A stretch of 64,000 nt of DNA. It comes from Clostridia bacterium (GTDB lineage Bacteria > Bacillota > Clostridia > Christensenellales > Christensenellaceae). The position numbers and the translations under genes were made by a program. Position 1 is the first letter of the stretch; every line of letters begins with the position of its first letter. The stretch covers positions 1 to 64,000 of the forward strand of contig JAFXKX010000005.1 of assembly GCA_017531505.1 (NCBI GenBank), given 5' to 3'. Shown in pieces: positions 36,364-43,735 of this stretch. The notes under the pieces are model-generated. The model made no database searches, was not told the DNA's origin, and saw only the letters and a program-made list of their open reading frames with translations.

Positions 36364-38205
36364 TCATATATCCATCTTCATACGTAATGTCCGCATCGCA
36401 TTGAGGATCGCAATTACCATAACGCCAACATCCGCAAAGATTGCCAGGATCATATTGGACCAACCAATTGCACTCAGAATCAATACTCCGATCTTAATCA
36501 CCAGCGCAACCGTAATGTTCTGTTTCACTATACGGCTGACCTTACGGCTGATAGCGATGGCAGCCGGCAATTTGCGCAGATCATCGCCCATGATCACCAT
36601 ATCCGCTGCCTCAATGGCGGCATCTTTGCCAATGGTGCCCATTGCAATACCCACATCTGCGCGGGTCAGCACCGGTGCATCGTTAATACCGTCTCCTACA
36701 AAGGCCATTTTTCCTTGGGTCTGGTCCATCAGTTTTTCTACCTGATCCACCTTATCACCGGGCAACAATTCTCCCTTTGCCAGGATCCCCAGACTGTCTG
36801 CCACTTCGTTTACCGCAGCCTGCGTATCTCCTGACAACATGATGATATCCGTGATCCCCAGCTGTTTCAGCCGATCGGTCGCCTGCTTTGCCTCCTGCCG
36901 CAATTGATCTTTTACAATCAGCCTGCCGGCATAAACTCCGTCTATAGCAATGTACACAGCGCTGCCCGCGCCGGTATACGTTTCACATACGGCCCCTTCC
37001 TGCTCCATCAGGCTGATATTGCCTACGGCTATGCGCTGTCCGTTCAGAACTGCCAACATACCCTTGCCCGCAACCTCTTCAGAATGCGCAGGGTGCTCCA
37101 GTTCTTTTGCATACGCCTGCTTGATGGCGATTGCAATCGGATGGTCGGAGTACCATTCTGCCAGCGCCGTATATTCCAATAACGTTTGCTCCGGCAATTG
37201 TACCGATTGGATTTCCGTTACTTGCAGTTGTCCTTTGGTCAGCGTACCTGTTTTATCCATTGCCACAGCAGTAAGTTGAGATAACGCATCAATGCTCTGA
37301 CTGCCCTTGATCAGTATCCCGTTGCGGGATGCACAGCCAATACCGCCAAAATAACTGAGCGGTACCGAAATGACCAATGCGCACGGACAAGATACGACCA
37401 AAAACATCAGGGCACGACGGATCCATTCCATTGCATCGGCCCCCGGGATCAGCAAACCCGGGATCGCCGCCAGCAATGCCGCACAGATTACAACAATCGG
37501 CGTATAGTATCTGGAAAACTTGGTTATAAAGCTTTCTGCAGGTGCCTTTTTTCCCCCGATATCCTCTATCATATTCAGTATCTTGGTAGCAGTTGATTCT
37601 GAAAATGCTTTGGTAACCTGTATTTCCAAAGGTACGCTGGTGTTGACGCTGCCGCTAAGCACTGTACTGCCCGGCCCCACCTGCTGCGGGACAGATTCTC
37701 CGGTCAGCGCAGCGGTATCCACATAGGAATTGCCCTCTGTTACGATACCGTCCAGCGGCACTCTCTCTCCGGGTTTTACCAGGATCATATCCCCTATTGC
37801 AACTTGGATGGGATGCACTTGTATCAACTGACCATCCTGTATGATGTTGGCAGTATCCGGACGCAATTCCATCAGATCCGAAATTGCTTTACGGGATTTT
37901 CCTACTGCCATACCCTGAAACAGTTCGCCGATCTGGAACAACAGCATTACCAATACTGCTTCAAAATACTCAGCAATCAAAAATGCGCCGATGGTAGCAA
38001 TGGTCATTAACAAGTTTTCGCCAAATGCCTGCCCTGTAAACAGTTCACGAAATGCCTCATATACGATTTCTGCGCCCACTATCAAATATGCCGATATAAA
38101 TATCGCCAATTTCAGCGGCCGTGCCAACGGCAATACCATTCCCGCAATCAACAGTATCGCAGAAATACCGATCTGCCAAAGCGTTTTTCTTTGAGTGCGG
38201 TTCAT
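36364..38205 (-). CDS. heavy-metal P1B-type ATPase (Cd/Zn/Co efflux type)
   Basis: Metal-exporting membrane ATPase, 613 residues. The metal channel motif SCPCALVISVPLS lies near residue 270. The phosphorylation site DKTGTLTKG is near 316, followed by the nucleotide-domain HP motif (YSDHPIAIAI) and hinge GDGINDAPVLT. The CPC motif plus a proline-serine follow-up fits ZntA/CadA-type Zn/Cd/Co pumps. It lacks the usual fused N-terminal metal-binding domain, which is encoded by the separate gene just upstream. It is third in an operon after the repressor and the HMA protein, 4 nt after the HMA gene. Confidence 0.93.
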   Translation of the reverse strand: MNRTQRKTLWQIGISAILLIAGMVLPLARPLKLAIFISAYLIVGAEIVYEAFRELFTGQAFGENLLMTIATIGAFLIAEYFEAVLVMLLFQIGELFQGMAVGKSRKAISDLMELRPDTANIIQDGQLIQVHPIQVAIGDMILVKPGERVPLDGIVTEGNSYVDTAALTGESVPQQVGPGSTVLSGSVNTSVPLEIQVTKAFSESTATKILNMIEDIGGKKAPAESFITKFSRYYTPIVVICAALLAAIPGLLIPGADAMEWIRRALMFLVVSCPCALVISVPLSYFGGIGCASRNGILIKGSQSIDALSQLTAVAMDKTGTLTKGQLQVTEIQSVQLPEQTLLEYTALAEWYSDHPIAIAIKQAYAKELEHPAHSEEVAGKGMLAVLNGQRIAVGNISLMEQEGAVCETYTGAGSAVYIAIDGVYAGRLIVKDQLRQEAKQATDRLKQLGITDIIMLSGDTQAAVNEVADSLGILAKGELLPGDKVDQVEKLMDQTQGKMAFVGDGINDAPVLTRADVGIAMGTIGKDAAIEAADMVIMGDDLRKLPAAIAISRKVSRIVKQNITVALVIKIGVLILSAIGWSNMILAIFADVGVMVIAILNAMRTLRMKMDI

Positions 38206-38209
38206 ATAC

Positions 38210-38428
38210 TCAGCCCAACACCGTACAATCCGGCTCTATTTTTGCAACGATCGCCTTTACTTGTTCAGTCAGACTATCTGCATATGCATCTTCAATATCG
38301 ATCACCAAACGCTGTGTCATGGTGTTGAGTTCTGCCATCGTGACACCTTTCAGTTTTGCAATTTTCGTCTGGATCTTTTTCCCACAGTGTGCACAGCACA
38401 GATCTTTTACAATATATTCTTTTCTCAT
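38210..38428 (-). CDS. stand-alone HMA metal-binding protein
   Basis: 72-residue ferredoxin-like heavy-metal-associated domain with a CAHC (CxxC) motif at residues about 12-15 (VKDLCCAHCGKKI). An extra cysteine precedes it. In related pumps this domain is fused to the ATPase N terminus; here it is a separate chain, probably delivering or sensing metal for the following ATPase. The repressor stop lies 3 nt upstream and the ATPase start 4 nt downstream, so all three are tightly coupled. Confidence 0.88.
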   Translation of the reverse strand: MRKEYIVKDLCCAHCGKKIQTKIAKLKGVTMAELNTMTQRLVIDIEDAYADSLTEQVKAIVAKIEPDCTVLG

Positions 38429-38431
38429 GAT

Positions 38432-38788
38432 TTATTCCTCCACATGCTCCATACCTTGATTTATAATTCTGCGTACATGATCATCCGCCAATGAATACAA
38501 AATGATTTTGCCGTCGCGTCTGTATTTGACCAGATGGCTCTGCTTTAATACGCGCAGCTGATGAGAGATCGCACTTTGTGTCATATTCAGCAGTTGGGCA
38601 ATATCGCATACACAAAGTTCGCTTTCAAACAGAGCATACAATATTTTAATACGCGTCGAATCACCAAACACCTTGAATAGTTCTGCCAGGTCGTACAACA
38701 GTTCTTCTTCGGGCATTCTTTCCCGTACCATCTCCACTACCTCTTCGTGAGCATGGATAAAACTGCATACCTCAATATGATCAGACAT
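38432..38788 (-). CDS. ArsR/SmtB family metal-sensing repressor (CadC/CzrA-like)
   Basis: 118-residue winged-helix repressor. The helix-turn-helix contains ELCVCDIAQLLNMTQSAISHQLRVLK: the ELCVCD alpha3 motif with two cysteines, as in CadC, is present. Cysteine 8 (EVCSFIH) in the N terminus could complete a Cd/Pb/Zn site. The C-terminal DDHVRRIINQGMEH has the alpha5 Asp/His layout of the SmtB/CzrA zinc site, so both sensing sites look plausible. It heads the efflux operon, with a perfect palindrome over its own promoter. A GAGGAGG precedes the ATG. Confidence 0.93.
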   Translation of the reverse strand: MSDHIEVCSFIHAHEEVVEMVRERMPEEELLYDLAELFKVFGDSTRIKILYALFESELCVCDIAQLLNMTQSAISHQLRVLKQSHLVKYRRDGKIILYSLADDHVRRIINQGMEHVEE

Positions 38789-38800
38789 AGCTCTACCTCC

Positions 38801-38832
38801 TCATACATATGAACATTTGTTCATATGTATGA
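38801..38832. promoter_or_regulatory. perfect 15-2-15 operator of the metal efflux operon
   Basis: TCATACATATGAACA and TGTTCATATGTATGA around TT form a perfect inverted repeat containing the ATATGAACA..TGTTCATAT core of SmtB/CadC-type operators. It lies 12 nt upstream of the repressor ATG and overlaps the promoter -10, so bound repressor would block the operon. Confidence 0.9.
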
Positions 38833-38857
38833 TACTCTTCTTTTCCGATGTTGTCTA
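38829..38857 (-). promoter_or_regulatory. efflux operon promoter
   Basis: Minus-strand TAGACA (38852-38857) and TATCAT (38829-38834) with a 17-nt spacer. The -10 overlaps the right arm of the operator, giving a classic repression geometry. Confidence 0.75.
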
Positions 38858-38909
38858 CTTGTTTTTCACTTTTTGCAGATTTATTTTTTCGGATTTATGC
38901 GTATGTGCT

Positions 38910-38937
38910 TTGTACCGCGCTGTACATACTATATACA
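38910..38937 (+). promoter_or_regulatory. promoter of the small proline-rich gene
   Basis: TTGTAC at 38910 and TATACA at 38932, spacer 16. The -35 lies in a small TGTAC/GTACA inverted repeat (38911-38926), separate from the metal operator. Confidence 0.45.
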
Positions 38938-38963
38938 AATATTTTGAAAGGAGGCACTTTTCT

Positions 38964-39098
38964 ATGAGCAAACGAAACCTTCGGAAAAACCAGCCGGTAA
39001 CACCGCCCACAATATTTCCGCCCGGCTTTTTTCCGGTAACGCCGCCTATCATCGTAGAACCCGAGCCCAAATATCCTCCCAAGAAATTGGACAAATAA
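38964..39098 (+). CDS. short proline-rich hypothetical protein
   Basis: 44 residues starting MSKRNLRKNQ, with AAAGGAGG ten bases before the ATG at 38964. Almost a third of it is proline, with repeated PPT/PPG/PPI units (TPPTIFPPGFFPVTPP), a basic start and a lysine-rich end. It has no membrane segment. No family is recognised. It has its own promoter and is closed by the hairpin shared with dut. It may be an extended or surface-associated peptide, but this is a guess. Reading further upstream gives a hydrophobic frame without a ribosome-binding site. Confidence 0.55.
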   Translation: MSKRNLRKNQPVTPPTIFPPGFFPVTPPIIVEPEPKYPPKKLDK

Positions 39099-39125
39099 AG
39101 AAGGAACTCTGATGAGTTCCTTCTT
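39098..39125. terminator. bidirectional terminator
   Basis: Twelve-base perfect arms AAGAAGGAACTC / GAGTTCCTTCTT with a TGAT loop, between the small proline-rich gene and dut. Confidence 0.85.
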
Positions 39126-39137
39126 AGATATCTGCTG

Positions 39138-39629
39138 TTATTTTGTCGTACTTCCGAATCCGCCTTCACGCTGTCCTTCCGCCGCATCGTCTTCGGTGAT
39201 CCCAAAGGGTAAAAAGATGCCCTGCACAAACGCCTGTCCGGCTTTTATCTCGATCACTTTATCGCTGCGGGAGTCGTTAAAGATCCGAGCCATAATGTGC
39301 CCCTCGTTTTTGGCATGATAATAATCGCTGTCAATGATACCTACCGTATTATTGAGCTGCATACGGAATTTAAACCCCAATCCGCTTCTGGGACAGCACA
39401 TCAGCACCCAGCCTTCCTGCATCTTTGCACGGATACCCGTAGGTACAGTCAACTCTTCACCGGGCTTTAATACAATATCCATCGGCGCATAAAAATCATA
39501 TCCGGCAGAACCGGTCGTTGCACGCTGCGGCAATACGATATCCTCATACGCTGCCTGCAATCCCAAATTCATTGTATCTTTACCAAACTGTTCTTTGCTT
39601 ACCTTTTCAAACTTTGCGATTCTTTGCAT
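39138..39629 (-). CDS. dut: dUTP diphosphatase
   Basis: Trimeric dUTPase hydrolysing dUTP to dUMP and pyrophosphate, 163 residues. Motifs are in order: AGYDFYA (1), PRSGLGFKF (2), GIIDSDYYHAKNEGHI (3), a version of motif 4 (AGQAFVQGIFLPF) and REGGFGSTTK (5). The glycine-rich C-terminal arm is complete. The N-terminal lead-in of about 25 residues is longer than in the shortest members. It is alone on its transcript. Confidence 0.95.
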   Translation of the reverse strand: MQRIAKFEKVSKEQFGKDTMNLGLQAAYEDIVLPQRATTGSAGYDFYAPMDIVLKPGEELTVPTGIRAKMQEGWVLMCCPRSGLGFKFRMQLNNTVGIIDSDYYHAKNEGHIMARIFNDSRSDKVIEIKAGQAFVQGIFLPFGITEDDAAEGQREGGFGSTTK

Positions 39630-39748
39630 ACTGCTACCGCCTTGTTCATATATCTGATAATGCTATTATACTAAACATCAAAGATAAATTGAAGCCCCCG
39701 AAACCTTTGAAATTACTATGAACATTTTTCAGGAATCGCGATTTTCTA

Positions 39749-39778
39749 TTGACTAATTTAACCAATTAACGCTATAAT
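39749..39778 (+). promoter_or_regulatory. promoter of the c-di-AMP receptor gene
   Basis: TTGACT at 39749 and TATAAT at 39773, spacer 18 nt, about 43 nt before the start codon. Confidence 0.75.
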
Positions 39779-39820
39779 GAACAAAAGGCTGGCTAAGGCC
39801 ATAAACAGGAGGGTATTTAT

Positions 39821-40150
39821 ATGAAACTCATCATTGCCATTGTTCAGGATGAAGACGCTTCCAATCTCATCTCTTCTTTGATGAATGAGCGTTTCAGTGT
39901 TACAAAATTGGCTTCTACCGGTGGTTTCCTGCGCTCCGGCAACACAACATTGTTACTTGGTGTAGACGATGAAAAGCTCGAAGCTGCATTGGGTATCATC
40001 AAAAAGGTATGCATCAGCCGTAAGCAGATCGAAGTATTCCCCTCTCCCGCTATGGGTGCGATGGGTATGTACACGCCCTATCCCGTTGAGGTTACTGTAG
40101 GCGGTGCTACTGTATTTGTCATGGATGTAGCGCAGTTCCACAAATATTGA
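39821..40150 (+). CDS. darA: cyclic-di-AMP receptor (PII-like, DarA/PstA family)
   Basis: 109-residue PII-like signal protein that binds cyclic di-AMP as a trimer. The start MKLIIAIVQDEDASNLISSL, the central KLASTGGFLRSGNTTLLLGVDD and the late GGATVFVMDVAQFHKY match the family almost throughout, including the conserved T-GGFL-GN loop. A strong AGGAGG precedes the ATG. It is monocistronic, with its own promoter and terminator. The partner it controls is unknown in most bacteria. Confidence 0.94.
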   Translation: MKLIIAIVQDEDASNLISSLMNERFSVTKLASTGGFLRSGNTTLLLGVDDEKLEAALGIIKKVCISRKQIEVFPSPAMGAMGMYTPYPVEVTVGGATVFVMDVAQFHKY

Positions 40151-40177
40151 TTTCAAAAAACACAACGAACAATAAAC

Positions 40178-40204
40178 AGAGCGAATTTTCGCTCTGTTTT
40201 TTTG
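40178..40204 (+). terminator. terminator after the c-di-AMP receptor gene
   Basis: AGAGCGAA-TT-TTCGCTCT stem with a run of seven T. Confidence 0.9.
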
Positions 40205-40269
40205 TTAAATTTTCCAAATTGCCGTTTGATATGATATAATAACCGTCAGAGACCCCAAGGAGGTATTCT

Positions 40270-41235
40270 ATGTCTAAAAATATACTGATCACTTATTCTG
40301 TGACTGACGAGCAGACCGCTGCCATTTCGGCAGCAGCACCGGGCAGTACGCTGCGCAATATTCTGAAAAAAGATATCACTCGCGAAGATATTTTGTGGGC
40401 AGATATCATTTTAGGCAGTCCTCCCATGACATATCTGCATGAAAATGATCACCTTGCGTTGGTTTCACTTAACAGTGCCGGCAGTACCGAATACTGCGCA
40501 CCCGGCATTTTGCCCGATAACACGGTGCTGACCAATGCCACCGGCGCATACGGTATTATCATCAGCGAATGGATGATCGGTATGCTGCTTAATATCTATA
40601 ACCATTTCGCCTATTATCGGGATCTGCAAAAGCAAAATTGCTGGCAGAAATTATCTCGCGGGCGTTACTCTGTATACGGTGCAAAAATCCTGATCGTTGG
40701 TGCGGGCAATATCGGCACCGAATTTGCAAAGCGCGCCAAAGCCATGGGCGCATATACGATCGGCATCCGCCGCTCGGATACCACTCCTTCCGAATATTTC
40801 GACGAAGTGCATCTGACCGATGCGTTGGATACATTGCTGCCTCAGGCAGATGTGGTAGCGCTGAGTTTGCCCGGTACCGATGAGACTGCGCATATTCTCT
40901 CTGACGAGAGACTCGCCCTCATGAAACAGGGCAGTGTATTGCTCAATGTCGGCCGCGGTTCTGCCGTAGATACCGATGCTTTGTGCAAACACCTGCAAAG
41001 CGGGCATCTGATGGCTGCTGCTTTGGATGTTACCGATCCTGAGCCGCTCAATGCCGACCATCCGTTGTGGCAGGAGCCCAATGCTTACATCACGCCGCAC
41101 ATCTCCGGCGGTATGGACTCCCCCATTTCCCGCCGCATCATTTTTGAACTGGGTCTGCATAATCTGAAGGCATATCTGGGCAACGGCGATTACCGTAATG
41201 TAGTAGATCGCAATACAGGCTACCGTAAACTCTGA
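40270..41235 (+). CDS. D-2-hydroxyacid dehydrogenase (NAD-dependent)
   Basis: 321-residue oxidoreductase of the phosphoglycerate/hydroxypyruvate reductase family. The nucleotide-binding loop ILIVGAGNIGTEFAKRAKA lies near residue 137. The catalytic Arg (LNVGRGSAVD, near 236), Glu (ALDVTDPEPLNADHPLW, near 260) and His (ITPHISGG, near 276) are all present. A weak TTCCAA (17 nt) TATAAT promoter precedes AAGGAGG and the ATG. It is alone on its transcript. The substrate is not clear; glyoxylate or hydroxypyruvate are typical of the group. Confidence 0.92.
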   Translation: MSKNILITYSVTDEQTAAISAAAPGSTLRNILKKDITREDILWADIILGSPPMTYLHENDHLALVSLNSAGSTEYCAPGILPDNTVLTNATGAYGIIISEWMIGMLLNIYNHFAYYRDLQKQNCWQKLSRGRYSVYGAKILIVGAGNIGTEFAKRAKAMGAYTIGIRRSDTTPSEYFDEVHLTDALDTLLPQADVVALSLPGTDETAHILSDERLALMKQGSVLLNVGRGSAVDTDALCKHLQSGHLMAAALDVTDPEPLNADHPLWQEPNAYITPHISGGMDSPISRRIIFELGLHNLKAYLGNGDYRNVVDRNTGYRKL

Positions 41236-41247
41236 TTTGTATAAACA

Positions 41248-41277
41248 AAACGCCATGGACTATGCCATGGCGTTTTT
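41248..41277. terminator. bidirectional terminator
   Basis: AAAACGCCATGG / CCATGGCGTTTT stem around ACTATG, between the dehydrogenase and the convergent luxS. Confidence 0.9.
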
Positions 41278-41278
41278 A

Positions 41279-41740
41279 TTATTCTGCGTATTCCATCTTT
41301 TCGGGTGACCAGTCGGTCAGCACCTTCAGCATATCTGCCGCCACTGCTTTTGCACCGGACAGATCGTGTTCCTGATAGTTGCCGCACTGATGCCGCAGGC
41401 TGCCCGGGATCTCTCCCATAAAGTCGCGGATAAATGCAAAAGATTCCTGCACCAACTTGAGCGCTTCATAACGGCTGACGCTGTCTCTGAGCAGGAAGTA
41501 GAACCCTGTGCGGCAGCCCATCGGTCCTACATAGATGACCTGATCGGACATGGCACTGTTGCGTGCATAGGTGGCAAACAAATGTTCAAATGTATGCATG
41601 GCTCCGTTGGATAAATAGTCGCCCTGATTCGGTACCTTCATGCGAATATCATATGTGACGACATCTCCATCGATGCGGGATACATACATACCTTTTTGTA
41701 AAACATCATGATTGACAGTAAAACTTGCGATCGTTTTCAT
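41279..41740 (-). CDS. luxS: S-ribosylhomocysteine lyase (AI-2 synthase)
   Basis: Cleaves S-ribosylhomocysteine to homocysteine and the AI-2 precursor. 153 residues. HTFEHLFATYARNS is the iron-site HxxEH motif (near residue 53), GPMGCRTGFYF holds the catalytic cysteine, and CGNYQEHDL supplies the last part of the site. The ATG at 41740 (MKTIASFTV) follows AAAGGA; longer in-frame readings upstream lack a site. No pfs (MTA/SAH nucleosidase) gene is adjacent, and the neighbour across the divergent promoter is an alkyltransferase-like gene. Confidence 0.96.
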   Translation of the reverse strand: MKTIASFTVNHDVLQKGMYVSRIDGDVVTYDIRMKVPNQGDYLSNGAMHTFEHLFATYARNSAMSDQVIYVGPMGCRTGFYFLLRDSVSRYEALKLVQESFAFIRDFMGEIPGSLRHQCGNYQEHDLSGAKAVAADMLKVLTDWSPEKMEYAE

Positions 41741-41774
41741 AATCGTTTCCTTTCCATATTTGGTATATGCCTCT

Positions 41775-41802
41775 ATCATACCATAGTCTGTATAAAGTGC
41801 AA
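41775..41802 (-). promoter_or_regulatory. luxS promoter
   Basis: Minus-strand TTGCAC (41797-41802) and TATGAT (41775-41780), spacer 16 nt. Confidence 0.65.
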
Positions 41803-41806
41803 CTTG

Positions 41807-41835
41807 TTTACATTCCCGCCACCATCTGCCATAAT
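41807..41835 (+). promoter_or_regulatory. promoter of the alkyltransferase-like gene
   Basis: TTTACA at 41807 and CATAAT at 41830, spacer 17 nt, back to back with the luxS promoter. Confidence 0.6.
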
Positions 41836-41853
41836 ATAGGCAGGAGGCAGTAT

Positions 41854-42174
41854 ATGATATCATTTTTTGAAAAAGTATATCACGTTGTTCGGCAGATCCC
41901 CTGTGGATATGTCACGACTTACGGTGCGATCGCCCGTGCGCTGGATAATCCTCGGTCTTCTCGTGCCGTCGGCTATGCGCTCAACGCCTGTCGGGATCCG
42001 TCTGTGCCCTGTCATCGTGTGGTCAATCGGCTGGGTGAGCTGTCCTCTGCATTTATGCCTGAAGGCAAATATACCCATGCCCGCTTGCTGACTCAGGAAG
42101 GCGTCGCCTTAATCGACGGTGACCGGGTAGATCTGACACAGCATTTATGGCACGGGCTTATACACTGCCTTTGA
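41854..42174 (+). CDS. short MGMT-family (alkyltransferase-like) protein
   Basis: 106-residue protein equal to only the DNA-binding/active-site domain of O6-alkylguanine-DNA alkyltransferase. The helix-turn-helix with the arginine finger (PRSSRAVGYAL) is present and the active-site loop reads PCHRVV, keeping the acceptor cysteine that true ATL proteins replace with tryptophan. The N-terminal domain of Ada/Ogt is missing. A strong AGGAGG precedes ATG 41854. It may still repair O6-alkylguanine or only flag lesions; the sequence cannot decide. Confidence 0.88.
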   Translation: MISFFEKVYHVVRQIPCGYVTTYGAIARALDNPRSSRAVGYALNACRDPSVPCHRVVNRLGELSSAFMPEGKYTHARLLTQEGVALIDGDRVDLTQHLWHGLIHCL

Positions 42175-42194
42175 TCGTATAAACATTACGCAAT

Positions 42195-42229
42195 AAAAAA
42201 ACTCTGCTTTATTGAAAGCAGAGTTTTTT
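42195..42229. terminator. bidirectional terminator
   Basis: AAAAAACTCTGCTTT / AAAGCAGAGTTTTTT arms around ATTG, between the alkyltransferase-like gene and the NCS2 permease. Confidence 0.92.
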
Positions 42230-42241
42230 ATTACCCGATCA

Positions 42242-43606
42242 TCAGATGAGGGTCAGCAGAACAAAGTTCAGAATGAACAAGCCGGTGCATACCCACAGTA
42301 CGGGATGGATCTCTTTTGCCTTACCGCGGCACAGTTTTACCAGACAGTAGAAGATGAAACCTGCTGCAATGCCGTAAGAGATGCTGTAGCAGAATGCCAT
42401 GAAAATACCGGAGAAAAATGCGGGAATTGCTTCGTCAAGATCATTCCAGTTAACATCCTTGAAGGAGGAAACCATCAGGATACCGACCATGACCAAAGCC
42501 GGTGCAGTCGCTGCAGAGGGAACAATACTTACAAAAGAAGAGAAGAATGCCGACAGAGCAAACAGAATGGCTACGACTACAGAGGTCAGACCGGTTCTGC
42601 CGCCTGCACCGATGCCTGCTGCGCTTTCTACAAACGTAGTAGTGTTGGAGGTACCCAGCAGAGCACCGATAGAAGTTGCAGTAGAGTCTGCAAACAGCGC
42701 TTTGTCCAGACGAGATTTGAAGCCTGCCTGTTTTTCCATATTCGCCTCATCTTCTGCACTGAAGATACCGGTGCGACGACCGGTGCCAATGAAAGTACCG
42801 ATGGTATCAAAGGTATCGGTAATGCTGAAGGAGAAGATGGTGATCAGTACCAGAGGCAGTTTTGCAGGATCTGCAAACAGGCTGCCGATGCCACCTTCCT
42901 TGAAGATAGCCAGAAAGGTGGTGGGCAATGCATTGCACGCATCCGTAAAGGATACTGCAGAACTCATGCTGATATCCGTTACACCAAAGGGAATACCGAT
43001 CAATGTGGTAGCAACGATGGCGATCAGCATAGCGCCCTTGACCTTCAGGATCATTAGAATCGCAGTCAATGCCAGACCGATCAGGAATACCCAAAATACC
43101 GGCTGATTCAGAGTGGGCAGTGCAGGAACGCCTGTAGAGAAATCGATCATTTTTACATTGAGGAAGCCGATGTATGCTACGAACAAGCCGATACCGCCGC
43201 CGATTGCGTGCTGCAGGCTGGTGGGGATCGCCTTGATGATATATTTACGAATCTTGGTAACAGTAATGAGGACATTGAGTACACCGCAGATAAATACCAT
43301 GGACAGCGCCTGCTGCCAGGTAAACTTCAGTGCAGAACAAACCGTATACACAAAGAATGCATTGAGACCCATACCGGGTGCCTGTGCATAAGGTACATTT
43401 GCCACCAGACCCATGATCAGGGTACCGATAATAGAAGCGATGATCGTTGCCAAAAAGACTGCGCCCCACTCCATACCGGACTTAGAGAGAATATCGGGGT
43501 TTACAAACAAAATGTATGCCATTGCAAAAAATGTTGTTAAACCAGCCAGAATTTCCGTACGAACGGAGGAGCCATTCTCTTTGATCTTAAAGAATTTGTC
43601 CAACAT
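42242..43606 (-). CDS. NCS2 family purine permease (AzgA-like, xanthine/hypoxanthine/guanine)
   Basis: Proton-coupled nucleobase transporter, 454 residues with about 12-14 hydrophobic segments. AGLTTFFAMAYILFVNPDILS at the start and the middle TDTFDTIGTFIGTG motif are typical of the AzgA/PbuG branch (adenine, hypoxanthine, guanine). VESAAGIGAGGRTGLTSV is the second conserved block. It has its own promoter (43663-43690). Downstream are deoB and deoD, so it would feed the salvage enzymes. Confidence 0.92.
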   Translation of the reverse strand: MLDKFFKIKENGSSVRTEILAGLTTFFAMAYILFVNPDILSKSGMEWGAVFLATIIASIIGTLIMGLVANVPYAQAPGMGLNAFFVYTVCSALKFTWQQALSMVFICGVLNVLITVTKIRKYIIKAIPTSLQHAIGGGIGLFVAYIGFLNVKMIDFSTGVPALPTLNQPVFWVFLIGLALTAILMILKVKGAMLIAIVATTLIGIPFGVTDISMSSAVSFTDACNALPTTFLAIFKEGGIGSLFADPAKLPLVLITIFSFSITDTFDTIGTFIGTGRRTGIFSAEDEANMEKQAGFKSRLDKALFADSTATSIGALLGTSNTTTFVESAAGIGAGGRTGLTSVVVAILFALSAFFSSFVSIVPSAATAPALVMVGILMVSSFKDVNWNDLDEAIPAFFSGIFMAFCYSISYGIAAGFIFYCLVKLCRGKAKEIHPVLWVCTGLFILNFVLLTLI

Positions 43607-43662
43607 ACTATAATCTCCTTATCTTTCTGCTTTCAAATCAGAAAGCGATGTTTTATGCCTAA

Positions 43663-43690
43663 ATTATAGCACAAAACACCGCTTTGTAAA
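43663..43690 (-). promoter_or_regulatory. NCS2 permease promoter
   Basis: Minus-strand TTTACA (43685-43690) and TATAAT (43663-43668), spacer 16. No purine riboswitch core is visible in the leader between this and the start codon. Confidence 0.65.
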
Positions 43691-43735
43691 ATCAAATACT
43701 ATACCGATCCCTTATAAATTTTCATGTTTCGGTTT

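Noticed and set aside
43607-43662. Purine riboswitch in the permease leader
   Set aside because: The leader is short and lacks the purine aptamer core sequences, so nothing supports it.
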